DNA of 64,000 bases from an uncultured Ruminiclostridium sp. (GTDB taxonomy: Bacteria; Bacillota; Clostridia; Oscillospirales; Ruminococcaceae): the NCBI GenBank assembly GCA_905235805.1, contig CAJOMV010000028.1:47751-111750 (forward strand), written 5' to 3'. Positions 8,799 to 17,727 of this stretch are shown here, one piece after another (position 1 is the first letter of the stretch; each line of letters starts with the position of its first letter). Under the pieces are notes generated by a model. That model had not been told where the DNA came from, did not search any database, and saw nothing but the letters and a program-made list of their open reading frames with translations. The position numbers and the translations under genes are program-made.

Positions 8799-11357
8799 TT
8801 ATTGGGCAATGGGGATCTCACTTAATATAGTTCGTACCCATTCGCCGTTTTTCTCTTCAATAGAGTAGTTAATTTCCATGTCATTTTCGGGATAGTATGG
8901 ATTGCCGACAGTCGTTCTGAATTGCATATATCCCTTTGAGCCTTCAATTAGATATACAGGGTAGGAATAATACTTGTCGTCATGCTTTCTCGCGATGATA
9001 CCGGTGTCGGGATCCAGCTCCTCGAAATCTATGAGCAGACTTCTGTCAAACCCGAGGGTATCCGCTATCTCCCGCAGCCTAAACACGCTGCAATAGCCGT
9101 TCTCCGGCTCGGGAGCGGGAGCTGCTTCCTTGTACAGCTTGCCTATAAACAGTTGACCGTACCCGTTGCGCCCGAATCCGTGGGGGAAATCTCCCACTCT
9201 GCCCATGCAGGAATACATGACATCGGGCTCGTTGATATCTATCCAGTAAGTCTCGGTATCCGCCATACCCGGTACGACAAATGCGAGGACATTGTCACCC
9301 ACGGTGTAGAAATCATCGAAAAAAGTATTTCGCGGAGCATAGAAGCTCTGACTTTCCGCGTCGCTTATCTCTAAAGTCCAGTTTATCCTGTTGCCCCATA
9401 ACCCGAAGAAATATTCTCTGAACAGGTCGTAGTCATTCGAGACCGTCCAGCTCTCGTCGCTTATGCGGACATGCTGTTCGTTGTCCTCAATGATATTTCC
9501 CAGCATTTCAAGCGCAGTCCCTTCGGCTCTGTCGGGTGTCGTATCGACCTTCGACGGCTTGACGGCGGGGTTCGTGATAAGCGCTTTGTTGACAATGCCC
9601 GCGTGGAAGAAAAGTCCGTGCTTTTTGAATGCCCACGACTGCGGGTCATTCAGGTCAACACAGTTTGTTACAACATACTCACCGCCGATATTCTTCACCA
9701 CGATATCATAGAAGCCGTAGTTGCTTAAATCATTCAGATATTCGCGGTCTTTGGCGTCATCAAAGTCAATGCCTTTCAGCTCCGCGAAATGCCCGATAAT
9801 GCTGTCGTCTGTCCTTTCAACACCTATGAGCCATGTTTCGAGAGTGCCGAGGTAGCCGCTCATTGCAGCGTTATAATGAAACTCACCATACACGTCATGC
9901 AGGCTCGGGGTGAAGGAGTTGACAAAATCAATGTACTGTCTGTCTATCATTCCGGCGAATTTCGCCCTGAATTCACCCTCATGCTTTATCTCATCTGAAA
10001 TGACCACGCCGCCCTCTCCCAGAGTATAGGCGAGCTTGCTCGTGTCGTCGTTCAGATAGTAGTATATCATGTCATGCAAAGCATTTGCGCGTTGAAGCAG
10101 AACAGTTCCGTAGATGAAATCCTTTCCCGTTTCTATCGGGTGCACATCTGTATTTGAGAATGACCCGAGGTACAGCACACGGTTCAGCCCGAAAAATCCG
10201 AGCTTATTGCCCTCGGTTATCTTTTCATCGGTCTTTGTGAAGCTGGCTGCGAAGCCTTCCGCGGGTACGGCGCGGTCAAGCTCGGGCATATCATACCTGT
10301 ACAGCGTATAGCCCTCATTGATATCCACAAGGTACAGGTGAGAGCCTTGTTCTTTGCCTGTACCGGTTTTCACTGTCCCGTATGTATATAGATACGCGTA
10401 GTTTTCGTCCGTGTGGATATCGAACAGCTTGCCGTTCCAGAAATCGAAGTCATACTCGGAGTTTGTGGAATAATCGAAGGTGAGGTCTCTTATCCCGTTG
10501 TCGTCCGTCCATTTCCCATAGAAATACTTCTCGAATACATCGAAGCTGTCCTCTGTTAGCATATTGTTTCCGGTGTAGCCGATAAGCTCCTCGGTCTCAT
10601 ACTCGGTATTATCATCAACGCCAATGTCATTTTCTTCTTCGTCCCAGTCAATAAGCGGGAAGTAGCTGTACTGCACATACTCCACCGCGTTCTGGAGCAT
10701 AACGGTATAGCCTTCCTCGGGGAAGTCCCTGAAAATGAACCCTTCTTCGTACCTGATATTCTGTATATCTTTCAGCTCAACGGCGAACTCGCTGTATATT
10801 TCGTCCGCTTCATCGGGAGTCCCGGCAGGTATTCTGTAATTCACTCCGTCAAGTCCCGTATCATACATCACCGACAGCACCATATCGACAGTATAGCCGC
10901 GGAACTCAACATTTTTGTAATTCAGCAGGAACTGCGCCTTTCCGTTTCCCTTGTCGAGTATATCTTCACCCACCTTCTCGGCAGTCTCATGGGCGCGCAC
11001 TTCCTCAAGGCTCATGCCCCATTTCAGGTTGCGGATATCGGGGTCGGCAAGTATCTCGGTTTCCTCTGTCACATCACCGTGGCTCGGTTCCACTGCGATA
11101 TCGAGGTTCTTCCACAGCAGCACCGCGCCGGTGATGACCACCGCAGCCGCCGCAAGCGAGCCCGTGGTTATGACAAAGGCTTTCAGCTTACCGGACATTT
11201 TCTTTCTCGGAGCGGGCTGGGGCAGCTTCGATATATCTATCCTGTGTACTTCTGTCCGGAGCCTGCTGTCCGTCACAGCCTCGGGAGCGGCAAGGCGTAT
11301 GTACTTATCGTCTATCTTTCCCAGCAGCCCGAGAAATCTTTCAACGTCCTTGCTCAT
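8799..11357 (-). CDS. Large membrane-anchored protein, likely partner/anti-sigma of the adjacent ECF sigma factor
   Basis: The 852-residue protein has a cytoplasmic N-terminus of about 57 residues, a single transmembrane helix (about 60-82: AFVITTGSLAAAAVVITGAV) and a very large outside part. It overlaps the ECF sigma gene by 4 bases (ATGA), the usual arrangement for a sigma/anti-sigma pair. The N-terminus lacks a zinc-binding HxxxCxxC motif, so any sigma-binding mode would be non-ZAS. Outside, residues about 110-235 include LKWGMSLEEV. Two similar segments follow at about 270-360 (FEKYFYGKW to YLVDINEGYTLY) and about 640-720 (FREYFFGLW to YWIDINEPDVMY), an internal repeat. I do not recognise a named family. 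Confidence 0.75.
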   Translation of the reverse strand: MSKDVERFLGLLGKIDDKYIRLAAPEAVTDSRLRTEVHRIDISKLPQPAPRKKMSGKLKAFVITTGSLAAAAVVITGAVLLWKNLDIAVEPSHGDVTEETEILADPDIRNLKWGMSLEEVRAHETAEKVGEDILDKGNGKAQFLLNYKNVEFRGYTVDMVLSVMYDTGLDGVNYRIPAGTPDEADEIYSEFAVELKDIQNIRYEEGFIFRDFPEEGYTVMLQNAVEYVQYSYFPLIDWDEEENDIGVDDNTEYETEELIGYTGNNMLTEDSFDVFEKYFYGKWTDDNGIRDLTFDYSTNSEYDFDFWNGKLFDIHTDENYAYLYTYGTVKTGTGKEQGSHLYLVDINEGYTLYRYDMPELDRAVPAEGFAASFTKTDEKITEGNKLGFFGLNRVLYLGSFSNTDVHPIETGKDFIYGTVLLQRANALHDMIYYYLNDDTSKLAYTLGEGGVVISDEIKHEGEFRAKFAGMIDRQYIDFVNSFTPSLHDVYGEFHYNAAMSGYLGTLETWLIGVERTDDSIIGHFAELKGIDFDDAKDREYLNDLSNYGFYDIVVKNIGGEYVVTNCVDLNDPQSWAFKKHGLFFHAGIVNKALITNPAVKPSKVDTTPDRAEGTALEMLGNIIEDNEQHVRISDESWTVSNDYDLFREYFFGLWGNRINWTLEISDAESQSFYAPRNTFFDDFYTVGDNVLAFVVPGMADTETYWIDINEPDVMYSCMGRVGDFPHGFGRNGYGQLFIGKLYKEAAPAPEPENGYCSVFRLREIADTLGFDRSLLIDFEELDPDTGIIARKHDDKYYSYPVYLIEGSKGYMQFRTTVGNPYYPENDMEINYSIEEKNGEWVRTILSEIPIAQ

Positions 11358-11914
11358 ATCTCTATCCCCTCCTTTTCAAGCTCCGCGCGAAGCTTTTCTC
11401 TCGCTCTCATCAGCGTCATCTTGACCTTACTTTCGCTGATATTCAGTTCCGTGGCGATATCGGACACGGTACTGAAATACCAGTATCTTTTCAGGAATAT
11501 TATCTGCTTTTCGCGGGGAAGGGAGGCTAAGAATTTTTCTATCGCTTTTATTGCAGTGTCGTCGTCGGTCTGTCTCTCGACGGTATTTTTGTCCGGTAAG
11601 CACTCCGCTATCTCATCGTAATCCACAGAGCGCATAGCGCCGCCTCTTTTGCCGGCACCTCTTCCGCGTATCAGGTTGAGCGCGATGTTCCGGGCAATGC
11701 GGAACAGGTACGCCGCGAAATCCGGGGGTCTCTTGGGCGGTATCACGTTCCACAGCCGCATATAGGTGTCGTTTACGCATTCCTCGCTGTCCTCATAGTT
11801 GCCGGTCACGTTGTAGGTGAGGCGGCGGCAGGGCTTTCCGTATTTCTTGTCGGTCTCGGAAATGGCGCTTTCGGAGCGGTCAAAGAACAGTCCTATTATC
11901 TTTTCGTCTTCCAT
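11354..11914 (-). CDS. ECF-type RNA polymerase sigma factor (first of two)
   Basis: The 186-residue protein has a sigma region 2 (DSEECVNDTYMRLWNVI and AAYLFRIARNIALNLIRG) and a sigma region 4 helix-turn-helix (STVSDIATELNISESKVKMT then LMRAREKLRAELEKEG). It would direct RNA polymerase to a small regulon. It is followed, with a 4-base overlap, by the large membrane protein that probably controls it. A TATAAT on the minus strand at 11963-11968 lies 49 bases upstream, but I see no convincing -35. Confidence 0.9.
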   Translation of the reverse strand: MEDEKIIGLFFDRSESAISETDKKYGKPCRRLTYNVTGNYEDSEECVNDTYMRLWNVIPPKRPPDFAAYLFRIARNIALNLIRGRGAGKRGGAMRSVDYDEIAECLPDKNTVERQTDDDTAIKAIEKFLASLPREKQIIFLKRYWYFSTVSDIATELNISESKVKMTLMRAREKLRAELEKEGIEI

Positions 11915-11996
11915 TTTTTGTTTCCTCTCGCTTCATTTGCGGGAATATTTTTCCCTCTATCTATTATAACACCGTTCCGACCGGGTTCGTCACACA

Positions 11997-12341
11997 TTAT
12001 TTCAGAGAAATTTCCAGCTTGTTCGGCAGGCATATTATCGGGAGGTATTCGGAGTGCAGCGGTCCGTGGTTCACGCACACCTTATCCGGGCAGCTCGCTT
12101 CTGTGACAAATATCTCCCCGTCCTGCACGCATACCGCATTCCAGCCATTTTCGCTCTCTACCGTGAAAGTCTCGTCGGGTGCCGTCCGCAGGTCTATCGT
12201 GTGTATAACCTCTCCGTTCAGCTTTATCTCCGCTGTATGCGCCTCTGTTTCACCGAAGAACGCGATATATGTATATATGCCCGCGGCAATGAGGACAAGT
12301 ACCGCGATGACGGCTGCGATTATTATTTTCTTTTTGCTCAT
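11997..12341 (-). CDS. NusG domain II (NusG_II) family membrane-anchored protein
   Basis: The 114-residue protein has an N-terminal transmembrane helix (KKIIIAAVIAVLVLIAAGIY) and an outside NusG_II domain with GEVIHTIDLRTAPDETF and, near the end, SCPDKVCVNHGPL and ICLPNKLEISL. The CPDKVC pair is the family hallmark. In the Firmicutes such proteins often sit beside FMN-binding or isoprenoid genes; here the neighbours are sigma factors. Function is not established. Confidence 0.85.
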   Translation of the reverse strand: MSKKKIIIAAVIAVLVLIAAGIYTYIAFFGETEAHTAEIKLNGEVIHTIDLRTAPDETFTVESENGWNAVCVQDGEIFVTEASCPDKVCVNHGPLHSEYLPIICLPNKLEISLK

Positions 12342-12365
12342 AGAAATGCCTTCTTTCCGTAATTT

Positions 12366-12394
12366 ATTATAGCATAAATCCTCTGACAGCGCAA
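12366..12394 (-). promoter_or_regulatory. Promoter of the NusG_II protein gene
   Basis: TTGCGC (12389-12394) and TATAAT (12366-12371) on the minus strand are 17 bases apart, 25 bases before the ATG. The -10 is perfect and the -35 is moderate. Confidence 0.6.
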
Positions 12395-12407
12395 GGCTTA
12401 AGAAAAT

Positions 12408-12436
12408 TTGACATACTCAAAAAATATATGTATAAT
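12408..12436 (+). promoter_or_regulatory. Sigma-A type promoter of the second ECF sigma operon
   Basis: A consensus TTGACA (12408-12413) and TATAAT (12431-12436) are 17 bases apart. It is back to back with the promoter of the NusG_II gene. This sigma operon therefore has a strong housekeeping promoter. Confidence 0.85.
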
Positions 12437-12493
12437 TATCTGTAACATTTTTCTTTTTTTATCGTACATATAAGTGAAAGGAGGGCAGGGCAG

Positions 12494-13036
12494 ATGAAGG
12501 ATAAGCTTATCGAGAAACTGAATAAAGGGGACGAGCGCGCGTTCGGAAAGATAGTTGAGAGATATGGCGGGTATGTGATATCGGTGATAAAGCGTCGTTC
12601 CGGGGGACTTCTGACCTACGAGGACGCGGAGGAGATAGCGTCCGACACATTCGCGGCACTCTGGAAGGAATGCGGGAAGATAGACCCGGAGAAGCCCCTC
12701 ATGCCGTATCTCGCGGCAGTGGCGGGGAATCTCGTGATAAGCCGTCTGCGCGTCCTGAAGCTCACCGTCAGTATCGAGGATACCGACGAGCCCGCGATAG
12801 AGGGCTTTGTCCGTGATATCGAGAACAGGGAAGCCTTTGAATGTCTGCTGGGATCTCTGTCGGAGCTGACAGATAAGCAGCGCGAGGTCTTTGTCCGCTT
12901 CTATTTCTACGGCGAATCGCTGAAAGAGATAGAAGGGGCAATGAAGATAAGTCCGTCCGATACACGGACGACTCTGCACCGTGCAAGGGAGAAGATAAAG
13001 GAACATCTGATAAAAAGGGGGCATAGCTATGAATAA
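12494..13036 (+). CDS. ECF-type RNA polymerase sigma factor (second of two)
   Basis: The 180-residue protein shows region 2 (EKLNKGDERAFGKIVERYGG and ADTFAALWKE-like SDTFAALWKECGKI) and region 4 (LSELTDKQREVFVRFYFYG then SLKEIEGAMKISPSDTRTTL). It differs clearly from the first ECF factor, so this is not a recent tandem duplication. The downstream membrane protein overlaps it by 8 bases and is its likely anti-sigma partner. The ribosome binding site AAAGGAGGG is strong. Confidence 0.9.
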   Translation: MKDKLIEKLNKGDERAFGKIVERYGGYVISVIKRRSGGLLTYEDAEEIASDTFAALWKECGKIDPEKPLMPYLAAVAGNLVISRLRVLKLTVSIEDTDEPAIEGFVRDIENREAFECLLGSLSELTDKQREVFVRFYFYGESLKEIEGAMKISPSDTRTTLHRAREKIKEHLIKRGHSYE

Positions 13037-13643
13037 AGAATTTCTGCCAATAAATGAAGAGCCTTTAAGCAAGGAACAGTCAGAACGGCTTCTGAGCTTG
13101 TCCCGCGGTAAAGCGGGCATAAAGCCGGGGAAAAGCACTGCTGTCAGGGTATTCATTGCCGTCGCAGCCGTTGTCGGCATAACAGCTGCCGCTGTCGGAA
13201 GTGCCGTGCTTTTCGGCGATATACCCGCCGCGGCGAACGAGGACGACGGACTGCCGTACCGTATCATAAACAACGCGCTCCACGTCGGGAAATATTACGC
13301 CGACGGTGACACATCAGCGTCATATATCGAGATTTACGACGACGGCACGCTCCAGTGGAAGGGGATAGACCATTTCGAGTTCGCAAAGAGGACAAACATA
13401 GAGCATGGCGCACTGTATGGCAGGGAATGGGACGAAGAACTGGCGAAAGCTTCCGCCGAGCTTGCAGAAGAGTATGCTGCACGTCATACCTACACGGTCG
13501 TATACTGGAAGGGGATAGGTGAAACAATGGTGATGTACGACTGGAGCGAGGACAGCGAACATCTCGGCGGTACAGGCTGTGTCTATATCGACGAGAACAC
13601 CATAGAGGCATACGGTATGATATTCATCTATACGGAAGAATAA
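13029..13643 (+). CDS. Single-pass membrane protein, likely partner/anti-sigma of the second ECF sigma factor
   Basis: The 204-residue protein has a cytoplasmic N-terminus of about 38 residues, one transmembrane helix (about 39-62: VRVFIAVAAVVGITAAAVGS) and an outside domain of about 140 residues ending in ENTIEAYGMIFIYTEE. The overlapping arrangement with the sigma gene and the short N-terminal part that could bind sigma support an anti-sigma role. The cytoplasmic part (PINEEPLSKEQSERLLSL) has no zinc motif. The outside domain is not one I recognise. Confidence 0.7.
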   Translation: MNKEFLPINEEPLSKEQSERLLSLSRGKAGIKPGKSTAVRVFIAVAAVVGITAAAVGSAVLFGDIPAAANEDDGLPYRIINNALHVGKYYADGDTSASYIEIYDDGTLQWKGIDHFEFAKRTNIEHGALYGREWDEELAKASAELAEEYAARHTYTVVYWKGIGETMVMYDWSEDSEHLGGTGCVYIDENTIEAYGMIFIYTEE

Positions 13644-13646
13644 GAA

Positions 13647-13678
13647 AAAGGAACGAATGAGCGGTCATTCGTTCCTTT
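13647..13678. terminator. Bidirectional terminator whose stem encodes the end of the sugar transferase
   Basis: A perfect 14-base inverted repeat (13647-13660 and 13665-13678) with a 4-base loop sits between convergent genes. Its right arm contains the last codons and stop of the minus-strand glycosylphosphotransferase (Glu-Arg-Asn-Glu-stop), so coding and termination signals are shared. Confidence 0.88.
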
Positions 13679-15044
13679 CTTTTGTTGAAGCCGTTATCTG
13701 CCCCTCGGCGATACCCTCGGTGCTCTCCGGCATAAATATTATCTTAATAGTGGCGAACAGCAGCTTTGTGTCCTCCACAAGAGTTGGTCTTGCGATGTAC
13801 TGTAAGTCCATGAGCAGCTTATCGTACGGTGTGGTATTGTATTTTCCGTACACCTGCGCAAATCCGGTGAGCCCTGCCTTTGCCTGCAAACGGAACGCGA
13901 ATTCGGGAGTCTCCGCTTCATATTGTGCCGCTATCTCGGGACGCTCGGGACGCGGGCCCACCAGCGACATAGTCCCCTGGAACACGCATATAAGCTGCGG
14001 TATCTCGTCGATACGGAATTTTCGCAGCACTCTCCCGACCTTTGTCACACGGTCGTCTCCCGCACCTGTGGAAAGCCTTGCGACACCGTCCTTTTCCGCG
14101 TCCATACGCATGGTGCGGAATTTGATGATATCGAACTCCCTGCGGTTTTTGGTGAGCCGCTTCTGTTTATAGAAGACAGTTCCGCCGTCCCGCTTGACGA
14201 GCAGTGCCGTAACGAGCATCAGCGGGGAGAGGATAACGAGCGCGAGCCCTGAAATGACGATATCGGCAATACGCTTGATAAACAGGTATTCCGGGGAAGG
14301 GTCATACCGTTCTATGGTCATAATAGGAAGGTGCAGTATATGGAGCGGTTCAGCGCTGCTCATAATGATATCCGCGACACCCGGTATAACGAACATCCTG
14401 ATATTGGTGTCTATGCAGTATTTAACGATGATATTCCGCTCTTTGCTGTGTATCCCGCAGAGGAAAACCGCCTCCGCGTCACCGAGCGCCTTTCCGATGT
14501 CGTCTATGCAGTCGTTGATGTAGTAGGTGCCTGCGACCTCGAAGCGCTTGTCGAGCTTGTATTCCTTTATCAGCTCCTCAACGCTCTGTCTGGCGTCCCA
14601 CACAATGACCGTGCGCATAGGTTTATTGTTGCGGAAAAAGCTCTTGTTCGCAAACAGCGACCAGAACACCGCCAGACAAGCCTGCACGGCAAACAGGACG
14701 ACCAGCTCCCACGCCGAAGCGAAACGATAGGACAGCAGGAATATGATGACATAGGTTATGATATTAGTGACAAGTATTGAGAGAAGCTGACTGTAAACGA
14801 GCTCCGATATCCTGACAATGGAAACATTGAACCCCGAGTAGAGCTTGCATATCGTAAAATAGATGAACGCATACAGAAAAATGAGCGCGACATTTCCCCA
14901 GTGGAAGAACGGGATATAAATTGTATCCGCATAGCTCCAGTACCAGCACAGCGCAAACGGCACGGTTATAAGTATGACATTGAAGAAATTGAGGATAAAT
15001 CCCCACAGCTTTCCGGTATTGCCGGATCTTTTTCCACCGTTCAT
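13665..15044 (-). CDS. Polyprenyl-phosphate sugar phosphotransferase (exopolysaccharide/teichoic-type initiating enzyme)
   Basis: The 459-residue protein follows the WbaP/PglC-long layout. There are four hydrophobic helices in residues 1-120, a Rossmann-like CoA-binding domain (about 130-250), and a C-terminal bacterial sugar transferase domain (about 265-455). That domain has RIADIVISGLALVILSPLML, the catalytic region FDIIKFRTMR and RIDEIPQLICVFQGTMSLVG followed by PRPE. It would move a sugar-1-phosphate from a nucleotide sugar to undecaprenyl phosphate to start a surface polysaccharide. It is alone, with no glycosyltransferase genes nearby in the window. A good ribosome binding site (AAAGGAG) precedes the ATG. 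Confidence 0.9.
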   Translation of the reverse strand: MNGGKRSGNTGKLWGFILNFFNVILITVPFALCWYWSYADTIYIPFFHWGNVALIFLYAFIYFTICKLYSGFNVSIVRISELVYSQLLSILVTNIITYVIIFLLSYRFASAWELVVLFAVQACLAVFWSLFANKSFFRNNKPMRTVIVWDARQSVEELIKEYKLDKRFEVAGTYYINDCIDDIGKALGDAEAVFLCGIHSKERNIIVKYCIDTNIRMFVIPGVADIIMSSAEPLHILHLPIMTIERYDPSPEYLFIKRIADIVISGLALVILSPLMLVTALLVKRDGGTVFYKQKRLTKNRREFDIIKFRTMRMDAEKDGVARLSTGAGDDRVTKVGRVLRKFRIDEIPQLICVFQGTMSLVGPRPERPEIAAQYEAETPEFAFRLQAKAGLTGFAQVYGKYNTTPYDKLLMDLQYIARPTLVEDTKLLFATIKIIFMPESTEGIAEGQITASTKERNE

Positions 15045-15064
15045 CGTCTCTCTCCTTTCCTTGC

Positions 15065-15100
15065 AATAAAGCCGTATCCGAAGCGGAATACGGCTTTATT
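15065..15100 (-). terminator. Intrinsic terminator after the NhaC-type antiporter gene
   Basis: A 13-base perfect stem (15065-15077 and 15088-15100) follows the antiporter stop on the minus strand and has a short T-rich tail. It lies 20 bases before the ATG of the sugar transferase, so that gene probably needs its own promoter or read-through. Confidence 0.75.
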
Positions 15101-15119
15101 GAGAACTAAAGTGCCGGTT

Positions 15120-16745
15120 TCAGGCTTTCTTGCTCTTCTTGGTAAGCATTCTGATAATAAAGAGCGTAACGAGCATCAATACAATGGAGATACCGAGAAC
15201 CGCGAATACATTCTGGATAAATCCCGAGATAAGGTATCCGACCGCGCAGACTCCGGCAACAGTGAACGCGTACGGGAGCTGCGTGGATACATGGTTGACG
15301 TGGTCGCACTGAGCGCCCGTGGAAGCCATGATAGTGGTATCGGAGATAGGTGAGCAGTGGTCGCCGCAGACCGCGCCGGCAAGGCAGGCGGAAATGCAGA
15401 TGATGACCATTTCGGGAATGATGCCGGTCTCGGCAGTAGTCGCAAGGTCGGCGGAGAATACTCCGGTAACGATCGGGATAAGAATACCGAAGGTGCCCCA
15501 CGAGGTACCGGTAGCGAAGGAAAGACCGATAGCGACAACGAACAGGATAAGCGGTAAGAGTATCTGAATAGCTCTTGCGCTCTCAACGATGCCGGAAACG
15601 AACGGACCCGCCTCAAGCATACCTGTCATAGTCTTGAGCGTCCACGCAAAGCAGAGGATAAGGATAGCGGGTACCATCTGCTTGAAGCCCGCAACGATAG
15701 AATCCATGCAGCTTGTGAAGGTGAGCACGCGTCTCGCGAGGAAATATACGATAACGATAATGATCGCGCCCATAGAGCCGAGCGCAAGACCGTAGGAAGC
15801 GTCACATTCAGCGAACGCCGTGATAAGGTCGGTGCCGGAGAACAGTCCGCCGGTATATACCATGCCAAGCACGCACATAACGATAAGGATAACGACCGGG
15901 AGGATAAGATCCATGACCTTGCCCTTTGTATGTGTGGGCTTGTCGTCCGGAGGATAAGCGGTGTTCTTCGTGGTGAAGAGGTCACCCTTTCTCGCGTTTT
16001 CCTCGTGGAGCTTCATGGTGCCGTAGTCAAAGTCGCCGAGAGCGATAAAGATCACCATGATTATAGTAAGGAGAGCGTACAGATTGTAGGGAATGGTGTC
16101 GATGAAGAGCTGAATGCCGTTCACGCCGTCCACGGTGCCAGCCACAGCGGCAGCCCACGAGGATATCGGAGCGATGATGCAGATAGGCGCGGCAGTCGCG
16201 TCGATAAGGTACGCGAGCTTTGCGCGGGAGATCTGGTGCTTGTCCGTAACGGGACGCATTACCGAGCCGACGGTGAGGCAGTTGAAGTAGTCGTCCACGA
16301 ATATCAGCGCACCCAGCAGGAAGGTCGCGATGCTCGCTCCCTTGCGGGTCTTGATATGTTCGGCAGCCCATTCGCCGTAGGCTCTGCTTCCTCCGGCTCT
16401 GTTCATCATAACGACGATAGTTCCGAGCACTACGAGGAACACGAGGATACCGACGTTGTAAGAGTCCGCTATGTTCGCGATGATACCGTCGTTCACTACC
16501 GCGTTGAACATACCCTCAAAGCCCGACGCGGTGGAAGCCGCGTAAATAACACCGCCGGTGAGTATGCCGATGAACAGGGAGGAATATACCTCCTTTGTTA
16601 TCAGCGCCAGTCCGATAGCCACGACCGGCGGGAGCAGTGACCACAGAGTTCCTATCGCTTCAGTTATCGGCGCGTTAAAACAGCAGCAGATAATGAACAC
16701 GACAACTATCAGTGCGAAAATGATCTTACTGAGATACTTTTTCAT
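15120..16745 (-). CDS. Na+/H+ antiporter NhaC family protein
   Basis: The start ATG at 16745 has AAAGGAG at good spacing and gives 541 residues; an upstream in-frame extension falls inside the EamA gene. The protein is polytopic and matches the NhaC/YheL-type antiporter or amino acid antiporter family: ALIFVDDYFNCLTVGSVMRP, the helix-break DATAAPICIIAPISSWAAAV, FATGTSWGTFGILIPIV and VCGDHCSPISDTTIMASTGA are the conserved segments. Family members exchange Na+ for H+ or for amino acid pairs (lysine/tyramine, malate/lactate); the substrate cannot be read from sequence. The gene overlaps the EamA gene by 20 bases. Confidence 0.9.
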   Translation of the reverse strand: MKKYLSKIIFALIVVVFIICCCFNAPITEAIGTLWSLLPPVVAIGLALITKEVYSSLFIGILTGGVIYAASTASGFEGMFNAVVNDGIIANIADSYNVGILVFLVVLGTIVVMMNRAGGSRAYGEWAAEHIKTRKGASIATFLLGALIFVDDYFNCLTVGSVMRPVTDKHQISRAKLAYLIDATAAPICIIAPISSWAAAVAGTVDGVNGIQLFIDTIPYNLYALLTIIMVIFIALGDFDYGTMKLHEENARKGDLFTTKNTAYPPDDKPTHTKGKVMDLILPVVILIVMCVLGMVYTGGLFSGTDLITAFAECDASYGLALGSMGAIIIVIVYFLARRVLTFTSCMDSIVAGFKQMVPAILILCFAWTLKTMTGMLEAGPFVSGIVESARAIQILLPLILFVVAIGLSFATGTSWGTFGILIPIVTGVFSADLATTAETGIIPEMVIICISACLAGAVCGDHCSPISDTTIMASTGAQCDHVNHVSTQLPYAFTVAGVCAVGYLISGFIQNVFAVLGISIVLMLVTLFIIRMLTKKSKKA

Positions 16746-17673
16746 CGTGATTGTTTTCTCCTTTGTCTGATTTTCCTTTGAATAAACTTCCAATATTTAT
16801 CTGCGCGGCTATTACCGCGATAAATACAAGCACACAGCCCGCCAGCTCCTTTGGAACAAGCCTCTCGCCAAGCAGCAGCCAGCCCGAAAGCGCCGCGAAC
16901 ACAGACTCAAGACTCATCAGCAGTGTAGCCACGGTCGGGTCTGTATATCTCTGTCCGATTATCTGGAGAGTGTACGCCACGCCGCATGACATTATGCCTC
17001 CGTAGCATATCGGCAGCCATGCCGCGAGAATGCTCCCGATATCCGGCTTTTCAAAAATGAACATACATATCAGCATTATCGTACCCGCCGTGAAGAACTG
17101 TATGCACGACATGAGAGTGCCGTCGGTGTTTTTTGCGTTGAACCGGTCAACTGTCATTATGTGAAGCGCGTAGAAGAACGCGCACGCCAGCACCAGCAGG
17201 TCTCCCGTGGATATGCTGAAGCCTTCTTTTATACACAACAGATAGAAACCCGCAATAGCGATAACGCAGCATATCCACACCTTTACGGTCGTACGGCGGT
17301 AGATGATGAATTCGATGACCGGTACGATAACGATGTACAGCGCGGTGATGAAGCCTGCTTTTCCTGCTGTTGTCATGCTGATACCGAACTGCTGGAGCAT
17401 ACCCGCGATGAAGAAAAGCAAGCCGCAGCATATCCCGCCGGTGATCGTTGTTTTCAGCGGAGCTTTCTCCGTGCTTTGCCCGTTATCCTTTTTCGGCAGC
17501 TTCCGCAGCAAGGCGATGACCGGGATAAGCACGATCCCTCCGAGCAGTGTGCGGCAGGCGTTGTATGTGAACGCTCCGACGTAGTTCATTCCGTCGCTCT
17601 GCGCTACAAACGCCGAGCCCCATATTATTGCCGTTATCAACAGCATTATATTGCCCCGGAGCCTGTTACTCAT
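16726..17673 (-). CDS. EamA/DMT-superfamily transporter
   Basis: ATG at 17673 has GAGGGG 10 bases upstream and gives 315 residues with about ten transmembrane helices in two EamA repeats. The first begins NIMLLITAIIWGSAFVAQSD and the second near residue 160. Signature segments are FITALYIVIVPVIEFIIYRR and LLMSLESVFAALSGWLLLGE. DMT transporters export or import metabolites such as amino acids; the substrate is unknown. It lies 54 bases downstream of the amino acid ABC ATPase gene on the same strand and may be co-transcribed with it. Confidence 0.88.
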   Translation of the reverse strand: MSNRLRGNIMLLITAIIWGSAFVAQSDGMNYVGAFTYNACRTLLGGIVLIPVIALLRKLPKKDNGQSTEKAPLKTTITGGICCGLLFFIAGMLQQFGISMTTAGKAGFITALYIVIVPVIEFIIYRRTTVKVWICCVIAIAGFYLLCIKEGFSISTGDLLVLACAFFYALHIMTVDRFNAKNTDGTLMSCIQFFTAGTIMLICMFIFEKPDIGSILAAWLPICYGGIMSCGVAYTLQIIGQRYTDPTVATLLMSLESVFAALSGWLLLGERLVPKELAGCVLVFIAVIAAQINIGSLFKGKSDKGENNHDEKVSQ

Positions 17674-17727
17674 ATCCGCGGTCCCCTCGACAATAACCGA
17701 CAAGATCGGAATAAAAAGACATAAAAA

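Noticed and set aside
12398..13273. 291-residue minus-strand frame across the second ECF sigma gene
   Set aside because: The plus strand encodes a clear sigma factor with promoter and ribosome binding site there; the minus-strand translation is a shadow.
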